Shown here: positions 18,802-26,969 of the stretch, one piece after another
How positions within the stretch are numbered: the stretch's first letter is position 1
Layout: the number at the start of each line of letters is the position of its first letter
Source: DATKBT01 sp035546295
GTDB lineage: Bacteria > Acidobacteriota > Thermoanaerobaculia > Multivoradales > Multivoraceae
Length of the DNA stretch: 64,000 nt
Reading direction: 5' to 3'
NCBI GenBank assembly: GCA_035546295.1
Contig: DATKBT010000128.1
Coordinates: 1-64,000, forward strand
The notes under the pieces: generated by a model
What the model was told of the DNA's origin: nothing
Database searches by the model: none
What the model saw: the letters and a program-made list of their open reading frames with translations, nothing else
Translations under genes and position numbers: made by a program

Positions 18802-19411
18802 TCCGATCTCGTCCCGCTCGGTCGCGAGCCGGCGACGACTGCGGTGGTGCGCCCCGCTGCTGCTGAGCGGGCTGGTGGCGAGCGTCGCCGGCGGGCAGGA
18901 CGACCGGACCCTCGAGCTCACGAATCCCTTCCTCGGACCGCGCTATGCCCAGTTTCTGGTCGGCGCGCTCGGAGAGATCGCGACCGAGGAGGAGCGCCGC
19001 GAGTATCTCCTGCTCGAGGAGGACGAGGCGGCCCAGCGGTTCATCGACGAGTTCTGGCAGGGTCGCGGGCCCCAGCGCCAGGTGTACGAGCAGCGGGCCG
19101 AAGAGGCCGACAAGCGCTTCACCGAGGGGACCGTGCCCGGCCGGCGCACCGATCGCGGCGCGATCTACATCCTCTACGGCGACCCGGAAGAGACGGAGTA
19201 CGAGCAGCACCGCGACATCGACGACCCGCCGGTGGAGCTCTGGCGATACCCGAAGAAGGCAGCGCCCGGGCTCGACGGCGAGGAGCCGCAGCGGATCTAC
19301 CGCTTCATTCGTTGGGGCGAGGTCACGGTGCGCTTCCAGAAGGGCGATCCGAACGATCCCGACGTTCGCCGCCGTCGCCGTCCGGACCCCCTGCGCCCAC
19401 CCCCGTACTGA
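18770..19411 (+). CDS. GWxTD-domain secreted protein
   Basis: This 213-residue protein has an N-terminal signal-like segment ('WCAPLLLSGLVASVAGG', about residues 27-43). After it come EFWQGRGPQ, a 'RAEEADKRFTEG' helix, and 'RTDRGAIYILYGDPEE', the hallmark order of GWxTD-domain proteins common in Acidobacteriota, Bacteroidota and relatives. The function of the family is unknown. The GTG start overlaps the end of folE by 32 nt; no later start keeps the signal segment. The gene ends just before the second R2 repeat array. Confidence 0.8.
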   Translation: MKSSSSCSRPDPISSRSVASRRRLRWCAPLLLSGLVASVAGGQDDRTLELTNPFLGPRYAQFLVGALGEIATEEERREYLLLEEDEAAQRFIDEFWQGRGPQRQVYEQRAEEADKRFTEGTVPGRRTDRGAIYILYGDPEETEYEQHRDIDDPPVELWRYPKKAAPGLDGEEPQRIYRFIRWGEVTVRFQKGDPNDPDVRRRRRPDPLRPPPY

Positions 19412-19484
19412 ACCGGAACTCGACTCCCTGGACAGGCTCCTCGGAGCTGTCCGACAATTCGAAAGGCGGTTCTACGGTTGTCCG

Positions 19485-19713
19485 CGGCGACGCGCCGAAG
19501 GCGCATGGAGCCGCGAGAAATCGCTAGCCGGAGATCTGCTATCGGGCGCGCAGCGCGCCCAAGCAGATCGGAGCCAGGACGCTGTCCAGAGATTCGGGAT
19601 TCGGTTCTACGGCTGTCCGCGGCGACGCGCCGAAGGCGCATGGAGCCGCGAGAAATCGCTAGCCGGAGATCTGCTATCGGGCGCGCAGCGCGCCAAGCAG
19701 ATCGGAGGCTAGC
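19485..19713. repeat. R2 repeat array, copies 3 and 4
   Basis: This array has the same architecture as the one at 10242-10469: dyads GATCTGCT/AGCAGATC at 19533-19569 and 19668-19703, 135 bp apart. The outer CTAGCC (19660-19665) and GGCTAG (19707-19712) flank the last copy. It lies between convergent genes, and its terminal CTAG provides the TAG stop of the TPR gene that ends at 19709. Confidence 0.85.
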
Positions 19714-20710
19714 CCGGGATCTTGGGCGCCAGCTCGTAGCGGATTCGTGCGAAGAGCTCTTCGGTGATCCGCTTCCAGTCGGCGGGCGTGAAGCTGCCGG
19801 GCGGCGCCGAGAGGCTCACGCTGCCGCGCGCCGGATCGTCCGCAACTCCGACCTTGATCCGCAGATCGGACCAGATCAGCGCCCAGGTGTCGGTCACCTC
19901 GATGCGCGGATCGAAGGGCAGGCGCTGGCCGCGGAGCGCGTCGATCACCGCGCCCAGCAGCTTGCCCTGGGCAGTCTCGTAGGGGACGTCGTAGCTCTGG
20001 GTCGCCGCGAAGGCTCCGGCCGGAGGCTGGTAGGCGTCGGTCGCCAGGATCTCGAGGAATTCCCGGGTGGTGGCCAGCGCATCGAAGGCGGGATCGGTGC
20101 GCGCCAGCAGCCGGGTGCGCTCGTCGGCGCCGATGGCGCGCCGGAGGTGGTCGAGGGCGAGCGCCTGGTAACCCGCCAGCGCGTAGTTCTTGGCGATCAG
20201 CAGCAGCGCCTCGGTCGAGGCGCCGGTGGCCTCGACGTAGCGCTCGAAGTGGCTGGTCGCCTCCGGGACCCTGCCCAGCAGGAGCAGCGCGGCGCCCAGG
20301 TTGAGGTCGTTGTCGAGCGCTCTCGGATCGAGCTCGCGGGCGCGCTCGAAGGCCGCCACTGCTTGCTCGTAACGCTCCTGCGAAAGCTCCAGCGCGGCGC
20401 GGTTGAGCCATCCTTGACGCAGCGAGGCGTCGAGCTCGAGAGCGCGGTCGAGATCGGCCGAGCCTCGCTCGAGCTCGCCGGTCATGAACAGGGCGGTGGA
20501 GCGCAGCAGAAAGCCCTCGGCCGACTTCTTCTGCTTCGCCAGGAGGGTGTCCAGGATCTCGATCGCCTCGGCTGGGCGTCCCTCCTCGATCAGCCCTTCG
20601 GCCCGGCCGAGTTGGTCGCCGCCGCCCTGAGCGCTCGCGGCGCCGGCTCCAACGGTCGTGGTGGCGGCGAGAAGCAGGAGGAGGACGACGAGTCTCGAGA
20701 GCGGGCTCAT
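19709..20710 (-). CDS. Secreted TPR-repeat protein
   Basis: This 333-residue protein has a clear signal peptide (about 1-27, '...TTTVGAGAASAQ'). Several tetratricopeptide units follow from about residue 33 to 215 ('RAEGLIEEGRPAEAIEILDT', 'LDRALELDASLRQGWLNRA', 'FERARELDPRALDNDLNLGA'). The C-terminal part (about 220-333) is a separate domain with 'IEVTDTWALIWSDLRIKVG' that I do not recognise. It is probably a periplasmic scaffold or assembly factor. It is divergent from the ClpX-like gene; a TAGAAT hexamer near 20803 may be its -10 box. The stop codon belongs to the R2 repeat. Confidence 0.8.
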   Translation of the reverse strand: MSPLSRLVVLLLLLAATTTVGAGAASAQGGGDQLGRAEGLIEEGRPAEAIEILDTLLAKQKKSAEGFLLRSTALFMTGELERGSADLDRALELDASLRQGWLNRAALELSQERYEQAVAAFERARELDPRALDNDLNLGAALLLLGRVPEATSHFERYVEATGASTEALLLIAKNYALAGYQALALDHLRRAIGADERTRLLARTDPAFDALATTREFLEILATDAYQPPAGAFAATQSYDVPYETAQGKLLGAVIDALRGQRLPFDPRIEVTDTWALIWSDLRIKVGVADDPARGSVSLSAPPGSFTPADWKRITEELFARIRYELAPKIPG

Positions 20711-20806
20711 GGGCGGGGACCCCGAACGTCGGTGGCGATCGAGAGAAGGGAGACCAACGGAGACGGCGCGAGTCGACGGCTCGTTGTCTGGGAAGTCGAT
20801 CGATTC

Positions 20807-20887
20807 TAGCCCGGAGTGTTCCTGAACGATCGACTGCGGACGCGCATGGAGCGCCCTCGCCCGCGATCCTCATCAATCGTCCGGGCT
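20807..20887. repeat. Degenerate R5 element in a divergent promoter region
   Basis: The left end TAGCCCGGA (20807-20815) and right end 'tcaatcgtccgggct' (20873-20887) match the inverted ends of the 299-bp element at 37457-37755. Only about 60 bp lie between them. It sits between the TPR and ClpX-like genes. Confidence 0.5.
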
Positions 20888-20952
20888 CGGGGCGACTGGG
20901 CGGGGCTTCGGCTCGCTCCGACTCCAATCGTCGGCTCCCTCCGTGAGTCCTC

Positions 20953-20958
20953 TACAAT
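20953..20958 (+). promoter_or_regulatory. Putative -10 box of the ClpX-like gene (leaderless type)
   Basis: TACAAT ends 10 nt before the ATG at 20969. No SD is present. Confidence 0.45.
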
Positions 20959-20968
20959 CCGAGCTGCG

Positions 20969-22042
20969 ATGTCCACGCAGAGCGCAGTCCGGCCGCCGAC
21001 CCCGGTCGAGATCGCGGATCGACTCGCCCGGCGGGTGGTCGGTCAGGAGATCGCCGTCCGGGAGACGGCGGTGGCGTTGGCCAAAAAACTGTCGGGCATC
21101 TCGACCGGCAACGTCCTGCTGATCGGCTCTTCCGGCTCCGGCAAGACCACGCTGATGCGCGCGGTCGAGACCCTGCTCGAGGAGCTTCCCTCCCACCGCT
21201 CTCCGGTGGTCCGGCTCCACGCCAACGTGTTGGGCGAGGTGGCCGAGGCCGGCCATCCCGGCGCGGCGGTGGTGCGGGCGCTGATGGCGAGAGTGCTCGA
21301 GCGCAACCCGGGCGCCGACGCCGGCGAAGTGCTCTCGCTCGCGTCGCGCGGCCTGGTCTTCGTCGACGAGGTCGACAAGATCCGCACGCGCCTGGGCGCC
21401 GAGGTCCACGTACGGGGCATTCGCGCTCAAGAGGCGCTGCTGACGCTGACCGAGGGGGAGCGCATCGACGTCGAGCTGCCGCCGGCGCTCGGCGGCGGTG
21501 GCGCCGAGCTCGACACCAGCGGCCTCCTGTTCGTCGCCGCCGGCGCGTTCGAAGGGCTCTACGACGCGGTCTTCGATCGCGTCACGATCGGCGCAGATCG
21601 GGGCTCGCTGCAGCCGGTGACCGTGATGGAGGCGGGGCGCGCCCGGCAGGAGCTGCCCTTTCGCCTGCGTGACTGGCTGCGCAACGACGACCTCTACGAG
21701 TACGGAATGAGCCCGCAGTTTCTTTCACGCTTCGACTCGAAGGTGCTGCTCGACGAGCTGTCCGAGGAGGCGCTGATCGAGATCCTTCTGCGCGCTCCGG
21801 ACTCCGGGTACCCGCAGGCGCGCCGCTATTTCGAGGCGCACGGCATCGAGCTGGCGCTGTCGCCCGCCGGCGCGCGCGAGGTTGCGCGCGCCGCCCTGCG
21901 CAGGCCACGGATGGGCGCGCGGGCGCTGCGCGAGGTCTTCCACCTGGTCGTGCGCGATTGGGAGTTCGACCCGTCGCGGGTCGAGGGTGGCGTTCTGGTG
22001 GTCGACGCCGACGAGGTCGAGGCGGCGCTCGAGCGCGCCTGA
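20969..22042 (+). CDS. ClpX-like AAA+ ATPase lacking the zinc-binding domain
   Basis: This 357-residue AAA+ protein is related to ClpX/HslU. Walker A is GSSGSGKT with Lys59, Walker B is LVFVDEVDKI with Asp133-Glu134, and the C-terminal small domain contains the sensor-2 segment 'RRPRMGARALREVFH'. The N-terminal Cys4 zinc domain of true ClpX is missing and the protein starts almost directly with 'RLARRVVGQEIAVRETAVAL'. It may unfold substrates or remodel complexes; whether it binds ClpP is unknown. The start follows a TACAAT box by 10 nt; upstream in-frame codons overlap a repeat and are not conserved. Confidence 0.8.
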   Translation: MSTQSAVRPPTPVEIADRLARRVVGQEIAVRETAVALAKKLSGISTGNVLLIGSSGSGKTTLMRAVETLLEELPSHRSPVVRLHANVLGEVAEAGHPGAAVVRALMARVLERNPGADAGEVLSLASRGLVFVDEVDKIRTRLGAEVHVRGIRAQEALLTLTEGERIDVELPPALGGGGAELDTSGLLFVAAGAFEGLYDAVFDRVTIGADRGSLQPVTVMEAGRARQELPFRLRDWLRNDDLYEYGMSPQFLSRFDSKVLLDELSEEALIEILLRAPDSGYPQARRYFEAHGIELALSPAGAREVARAALRRPRMGARALREVFHLVVRDWEFDPSRVEGGVLVVDADEVEAALERA

Positions 22043-22046
22043 TCGA

Positions 22047-22802
22047 TCAGCCGCGGACGCGTTGCGGGGACGAGCGCCGCCGCCGCTGATGACGCAGGGC
22101 GTGGAGCCTGCGGGCACGGCGCCACGCCGCCAAGCGCGGAGGCAGGAACGACAGCGCCAGCAGGATCACGAAGATCACGACCAGGTTCCGCACCGCGGTC
22201 GCACGCGACCCCTCGGCGGACTCCACCAGGGCGGAGGCGAACGCCGACCAGACGAGCAGGACCGGGACCATGGCGACCGCGGTCGACGCCAGGAAGAGGC
22301 CGAGCGGCACCCCGACGAGCGTGATGCTGGTGTTGGTCACGAAGAACGGGATGGGGACGAAGCGCAGACGGACCAGGGACCAGAAGCCGCGGCGAGAGAT
22401 CAGGCGCTCGACGCGCTTCAGCCGGTCGCCGATCAGCTCGAGCACGAAGGTGTAGCCGAGCCTGCGCACCAGAATCCAGTTGAGCGCGGCGCTGGTGAGC
22501 ACCGCGCCGAGGCTCAGCGCCGCCCCCTCGAGGACGCCGAACGCGGCGCCGCCGGCGACCACCAGCGGGACGATCGGCGATCCGAACGAGGCGGCGACGA
22601 TGAACACGAGGAAGAAGGCGAGCGGCGCCGCCGGGTGCCCGCGAAAGGCATCGAGCCAGTCGAGGAGCCGCTCTCTGGTGAGCCAGTCGGCGAGCGGCGA
22701 GAAGCGGAGCACCGCCACGGCCGCGGCGAGCAGGCCGACGAGGGACAGGAATCGCAGCCAGTTGGCTCGAGCGATGCGGCGGGGCTCGGGCCGAGCGGTC
22801 AT
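22047..22802 (-). CDS. VTT (TVP38/TMEM64, DedA-like) membrane protein
   Basis: This 251-residue inner-membrane protein has about five to six hydrophobic segments and the VTT core: 'IVAASFGSPIVPLVVAGGAAFG', 'LGAVLTSAALNWILVRRLG' and 'RFVPIPFFVTNTSITLVGVPLGLFL'. Members are linked to lipid scrambling or membrane homeostasis; the substrate is unknown here. The C-terminus is very basic. The ATG overlaps the upstream YggX-like stop (ATGA), so the two are translationally coupled. Confidence 0.85.
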   Translation of the reverse strand: MTARPEPRRIARANWLRFLSLVGLLAAAVAVLRFSPLADWLTRERLLDWLDAFRGHPAAPLAFFLVFIVAASFGSPIVPLVVAGGAAFGVLEGAALSLGAVLTSAALNWILVRRLGYTFVLELIGDRLKRVERLISRRGFWSLVRLRFVPIPFFVTNTSITLVGVPLGLFLASTAVAMVPVLLVWSAFASALVESAEGSRATAVRNLVVIFVILLALSFLPPRLAAWRRARRLHALRHQRRRRSSPQRVRG

Positions 22803-23050
22803 TCCCCGCTCGAGCGGGGCAGCACCAGGAACTCGCGCTGGTGACGCTCCAGGACCTCCTGCGCCTCGGGATCCATGAAGTTGAGCCGGAGCTCGTTGAT
22901 CAGCCGGACCTCCATCTCGGTCCATTCGCGCCAGCATCTCGCGCAGATCTCACGGAAGATCCGCTCTCCGAGAGGTCCCGGCTGCGGAGCGCGCTCGAGC
23001 GCCTCTCCTTGTTCCTGGCACCGGGCGCAGGGCGCTTCGAGCGTGGCCAT
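22799..23050 (-). CDS. YggX-like Fe(II)-trafficking family protein with extra CxxC pairs
   Basis: This 83-residue protein matches the YggX pattern: 'EALERAPQPGPLGERIF', then 'CWREWTEMEVRLINELRLNF' and 'DPEAQEVLERHQREFL'. YggX is linked to iron handling and protection of iron-sulfur enzymes. Unlike E. coli YggX this copy has two CARC motifs, one at about 8-11 and one at about 36-39, which could bind zinc or iron as a four-cysteine site. It is coupled to the VTT gene downstream. Confidence 0.75.
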   Translation of the reverse strand: MATLEAPCARCQEQGEALERAPQPGPLGERIFREICARCWREWTEMEVRLINELRLNFMDPEAQEVLERHQREFLVLPRSSGE

Positions 23051-23053
23051 CGA

Positions 23054-23350
23054 TCAGAGCTCGGTCGGTAGCACGATCCGGCTCTCGAGCCGCTGCAGCG
23101 TCTCGCGCGGGATCCTCACGAACAGGAGCAGGTCCGACTTCTCCGGGCGCCCGCGCAGGTCCTTGACCACCTCGTCGGGCACCGCCACCTGCAGGTAGGC
23201 GGGCCGCTTGTCGTTGCGCCTGCCGGCGTCCAGCACGAGCCGACGCACGTCGGCGACGTCGACCTTGTCGGGGAAACGCTCGAGTGCCTGGCGCAGGGTG
23301 GCCGAGGGCGAGCCCGGCGATTCGAGCGGCGCGGGTGGATCGGCTGGCAT
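23054..23350 (-). CDS. Small protein of unknown function
   Basis: This 98-residue protein has a Pro-rich N-terminus followed by an alpha/beta stretch ('LRQALERFPDKVDVADVRRL', 'KRPAYLQVAVPDEVVKDLRG', 'LLLFVRIPRETLQRLESRI'). I do not recognise it. The ATG has GGAG 9 nt upstream. It lies between the UDP-xylose synthase gene and the YggX-like gene with gaps of 26 and 3 nt, so it is part of the same minus-strand cluster. Confidence 0.65.
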   Translation of the reverse strand: MPADPPAPLESPGSPSATLRQALERFPDKVDVADVRRLVLDAGRRNDKRPAYLQVAVPDEVVKDLRGRPEKSDLLLFVRIPRETLQRLESRIVLPTEL

Positions 23351-23376
23351 GGCGGCTTTCTCCTGGTGCTCGGCCG

Positions 23377-24321
23377 TCAGGCCGGCTCGGGCTCGAGGCT
23401 GCTGAAGTACTCGATGGTCCGTTCGAGCCCGTCGTCGAGCTCGACGGCAGGTTCCCAGCCGAGCATCTGGCGGGCCTTCGCGATGTCGGGTTGCCGGGTC
23501 TTGGGATCGTCGACCGGCAGCGGCTCGTGCGCGATCGTGCTGGAGCTCGAGGTGAGCGCGAGGATCCGCTCGGCGAAGTGCTTGATCGTCATCTCTTCTG
23601 GGTTCCCGACGTTCACCGGATCGTGGATCTCGCTCTCGAGCAGGCGCCAGATCCCCTCGATCAGGTCTTCGACGTAGCAGAACGACCGCGTCTGCGATCC
23701 GTCGCCGTAGACGGTCAGCGGCTCGCCGCGAAGCGCCTGGCGGATGAAGTTGGGCACCACCCGGCCGTCGCGCTGGCGCATTCGGGGGCCGTAGGTGTTG
23801 AAGATCCGCACGATCCGCGTGTCGATCTCGTGAAAGCGGTGGTAGGCCATCACCATCGCTTCGGCGAACCGCTTCGCCTCGTCGTAGACGCCGCGCGGCC
23901 CGACCGGGTTGACGTTGCCCCAGTAGCTCTCGGGCTGGGGGTGGACCAGCGGATCGCCGTACACCTCCGAGGTCGAGGCCAGGAGGTAGCGCGACCGGTG
24001 GGCGCGCGCGAGGCCCAGCGTGTTGTGGGTGCCGAGCGATCCGACCTTGAGGGTCTGAATCGGCAGCTCCAGGTAGTCGATGGGGCTGGCGGGCGAAGCG
24101 AAATGGAGGACGTTGTCGATCCGGTCGGGCGGGTCGAACGGCTTGGTGATGTCGTGCTCGATCAGCCGGAAGTCTTCGCGCTCGATCAGGTGGGCGATGT
24201 TGTCGCGACGCCCGGTGAGGAAGTTGTCGAGGCACAGGACCCGGTGCCCCTCGGCGAGGGCACGGTCGCACAGGTGCGAACCGAGAAAGCCGGCGCCGCC
24301 CGTGATCAGGGTGAGGGTCAT
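23377..24321 (-). CDS. UDP-glucuronate decarboxylase (UDP-xylose synthase)
   Basis: This 314-residue short-chain dehydrogenase/epimerase starts with the NAD-binding motif TGGAGFLGSH and has 'STSEVYGDPLVHPQPESYWG' and the catalytic YDEAK (Tyr-x3-Lys). The next motifs, 'RIFNTYGPRM' and 'VVPNFIRQALRGEPLTVYG', are typical of UXS enzymes that turn UDP-glucuronate into UDP-xylose. The upstream gene makes UDP-glucuronate, and its stop overlaps this ATG (ATGA), which strongly supports the assignment. Its product probably feeds surface glycans. Confidence 0.9.
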   Translation of the reverse strand: MTLTLITGGAGFLGSHLCDRALAEGHRVLCLDNFLTGRRDNIAHLIEREDFRLIEHDITKPFDPPDRIDNVLHFASPASPIDYLELPIQTLKVGSLGTHNTLGLARAHRSRYLLASTSEVYGDPLVHPQPESYWGNVNPVGPRGVYDEAKRFAEAMVMAYHRFHEIDTRIVRIFNTYGPRMRQRDGRVVPNFIRQALRGEPLTVYGDGSQTRSFCYVEDLIEGIWRLLESEIHDPVNVGNPEEMTIKHFAERILALTSSSSTIAHEPLPVDDPKTRQPDIAKARQMLGWEPAVELDDGLERTIEYFSSLEPEPA

Positions 24322-25631
24322 GCCGAGCCCTCGGGCCGGCCGACCGAGAGGTAGCGGAAGCCCTCTGCTCGCATCTTCTCCGGATCGTAGACGTTGCGAA
24401 GATCGACGATGAGGGGCTGCTTCAGCATGTCGCGCAGCTTCTGCAGCTCGAGCTTGCGGAACTGGTTCCACTCGGTGAGGATCAGCAGCGCGTCGGCGTC
24501 GCGAGCGCAGCTGTAGGAGTCCTCGCACATCTCGATCTCAGAGAGCTCCTGGGCGAAGGTCTCCATGGCGGCGGGGTCGTATGCCCGCACCCGCGCACCG
24601 CGCGCCTTGAGCTCGCGCAGGATGGGGATCGCCGGCGACTCCCGCACGTCGTCGGTGTCTGGTTTGAAGGCGAGCCCGAGGGTCGCGATGGTCTTGCCCT
24701 CGACGCCGCCGAGCGCTGCGTCGATCTTCTCCACCATCCGCGCTTTCACCGCGTCGTTGACCTCGAGCACCGACTCGACGATGCGCAACGGCACGCCGTG
24801 CGCGGCGCCGATGTGGGCGATCGCTCGCGTGTCCTTGGGGAAGCAGGAGCCGCCGAAGCCCGGTCCCGGGTGCAGGAACCTGCCGCCGATCCGCGAGTCG
24901 AGTCCCATGCCCCGGGCGACGACCTCGACATCGGCGCCCAGCTTCTCGCACAGCCACGCGATCTCGTTGATGAACGAGATCTTGGTGGCGAGGAAGCTGT
25001 TGGAGGCGTACTTGATCATCTCGGCGCTCTCGACGTTGGTCACCACGAAGGGTACGTCGGCGACCCGCAGCGGGGAGTAGATGTCGAGCATGATCTCGAT
25101 CGCGCGGGGATCGCGGCTGCCGATGACCAGGCGGTCGGGATGCAGGAAGTCCTCGATGGCGGAGCCTTCGCGCAGGAACTCGGGGTTGCTGACCACCGCG
25201 AACTCCTGGCCGTTCTCCGAAACGCGCGAGACGATCTCTTCGATCATGCGTCCGGTGCCGATCGGCACGGTGCTCTTGGTGACGATGACCTTGTAGCCGT
25301 TGAGGTGTTGGCCGATCGACTCCGCGACCTCGCGCACGAAGGTGAGGTCGGAGGAGCCGTCGTCGCGCGGCGGCGTGCCGACCGCGATGAACACCGCCGC
25401 CGCGTTCTCGACCGCGCTGCCGAGCTGGGTCGAGAACGCGAGGCGCCCGGCCTCGACGTTCTTCTCCACCAGGCCGCGCAGGCCGGGCTCGTAGATCGGG
25501 ATCTCGCCGCGCAGCAGACACGCGATCTTCCTCTCGTCCTTGTCGACGTTGGTCACCGTCATGCCGAAGTCGGCCAGGCAGGCGCCGGTGACCAGGCCGA
25601 CGTAGCCACTGCCGACGACACAGATCTTCAT
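24318..25631 (-). CDS. ugd: UDP-glucose 6-dehydrogenase
   Basis: Ugd oxidises UDP-glucose to UDP-glucuronate with two NAD+. The 437-residue protein has the N-terminal Rossmann motif VVGSGYVGLVTGACLAD, the catalytic cysteine in GFGGSCFPKDTRA, and the C-terminal UDP-binding domain ('TLGLAFKPDTDDVRESPAI'). It is translationally coupled to the UDP-xylose synthase gene. Confidence 0.95.
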   Translation of the reverse strand: MKICVVGSGYVGLVTGACLADFGMTVTNVDKDERKIACLLRGEIPIYEPGLRGLVEKNVEAGRLAFSTQLGSAVENAAAVFIAVGTPPRDDGSSDLTFVREVAESIGQHLNGYKVIVTKSTVPIGTGRMIEEIVSRVSENGQEFAVVSNPEFLREGSAIEDFLHPDRLVIGSRDPRAIEIMLDIYSPLRVADVPFVVTNVESAEMIKYASNSFLATKISFINEIAWLCEKLGADVEVVARGMGLDSRIGGRFLHPGPGFGGSCFPKDTRAIAHIGAAHGVPLRIVESVLEVNDAVKARMVEKIDAALGGVEGKTIATLGLAFKPDTDDVRESPAIPILRELKARGARVRAYDPAAMETFAQELSEIEMCEDSYSCARDADALLILTEWNQFRKLELQKLRDMLKQPLIVDLRNVYDPEKMRAEGFRYLSVGRPEGSA

Positions 25632-25802
25632 GGGCGGGTCTCGGGTGGTGTCGGTGGTTGTGGTGGACGGCGGCGCGGCGATTCGCTCGCGGGGGCGGCG
25701 CGGTCGGGCGGACTGGGAAGGACCGTGGATGGACGACAGCGCCGGCCGGCGAACGATACCGTATCGCGTGTCCGGCCCTCCTCGATGGCCCCGAGCGGCG
25801 CC

Positions 25803-26969
25803 CTAACCCTTCGGCGGTTCGGGCGGCGGGGGCTCCTCGACCTGGTCTGCGTCTTCGATCGCCTCTCGGTAGCGCTTCTCGATCCCGGCCTTCTGCCGGT
25901 TGCGGATCAGCCAGCGCAGGAAGCGGGACTCGTTGACGCCGACCACGACGTCCTCGAGCGCTTCGTAGACCGAGGGGTCGTTGATCAGCTGCGCGGCGGT
26001 CCCTTCGCCCTGGTCGAGCTTCTCGGTGACTCGGTTGAGCCGCTCGAGCAGCTCGTTGGTCTCGTCGAGGAGCTGGCGAGCGACCTCCTCGTCGTGGATC
26101 AGCCTCGGCAGGAGCCCGTCGCCCTCGCTGATGTCGGCGGCCACCCCCGACAGGTCGTCGAGCGTCGAGCGCGCTCCCTCGACGGTCTGCTCGAACGCGG
26201 TTCGGGTCTCGGAGTCGCTGATCAGGGCCGGCAGCAGGCCGTCGCCGGTGCGGATCTCGCCGAGCACGCTGTCGAGTTGCTCGACCACGTCGCCGATGCG
26301 ATCCGCCAGTTGCTCGTCGGCGACGAGGCGGCCCAGCATCCCCCTGCCGGCCTCGACGTCGGCCGCCACCCGCTGGACCGATTCGAGCGTCTCGATCGCG
26401 GTGTCCGTCACCCGCTTGCCCTCGCGCGCGCTGACCAGCTCGCCGAGCAGCCCCTCCCCGGCCTCCATCCGTTCGAGGATGGTCGACAGCGAGCGGGCGG
26501 TGGAGACGATGTCGCCCATGACGTCCTCGCCGCTGGCGATCAGGGCGTCTACGTCGGTCGGCTGATCGGCCGCGATCTCGTCCCCCGGCTCGACCGCCGG
26601 CGCCTGCGGCGAGCCGGAGGTGATCTGGACGTACTTGTCGCCGAGCAGGCCGAGGCTCTTGATTCGGGCCACCGAGTCCTGCCGGATGCGCTCGGCGTAG
26701 CGACGCTCGATCTCGATCCAGACCTCGATCCCGGGCTCGGTCGTTTCCTCCGGCAGGACGATCCGCTCGACCCTGCCGACGTTGACGCCGCTGAGCTGGA
26801 CCGGGTTGCCCTCCGCCAGGCCGCCGACGTTGCCGTAACGCACGAAGTAGGAGTTGGTGGCCGTGAACAGGAAGTTCTGCTGGCCGATGAGGAAGATCCC
26901 GAGCGCCAGCACGGCGGCGGTGGCCACGACCATGAAGCCGACCCGGAGAGCGCTGCCTTCAGACTTCAT
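25803..26969 (-). CDS. mlaD: MlaD-type MCE-domain lipid-transport protein with C-terminal repeats
   Basis: This 388-residue protein has one N-terminal membrane helix (about 8-28), then an MCE domain (about 38-118: 'SYFVRYGNVGGLAEGNPVQL', 'KSLGLLGDKYVQI'). From about residue 165 to 335 five similar helical repeats follow, each built around G-[ED]-G-x-L-x-x-L-[IV] (EGLLGELV, GMLGRLV, GLLPALI, GLLPRLI, then a weaker TAAQLI). MlaD-like proteins carry lipids between membranes with an MlaE permease and MlaF ATPase, which are encoded just upstream. The tail is Pro-rich. Its start overlaps mlaF by 11 nt. Confidence 0.88.
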   Translation of the reverse strand: MKSEGSALRVGFMVVATAAVLALGIFLIGQQNFLFTATNSYFVRYGNVGGLAEGNPVQLSGVNVGRVERIVLPEETTEPGIEVWIEIERRYAERIRQDSVARIKSLGLLGDKYVQITSGSPQAPAVEPGDEIAADQPTDVDALIASGEDVMGDIVSTARSLSTILERMEAGEGLLGELVSAREGKRVTDTAIETLESVQRVAADVEAGRGMLGRLVADEQLADRIGDVVEQLDSVLGEIRTGDGLLPALISDSETRTAFEQTVEGARSTLDDLSGVAADISEGDGLLPRLIHDEEVARQLLDETNELLERLNRVTEKLDQGEGTAAQLINDPSVYEALEDVVVGVNESRFLRWLIRNRQKAGIEKRYREAIEDADQVEEPPPPEPPKG

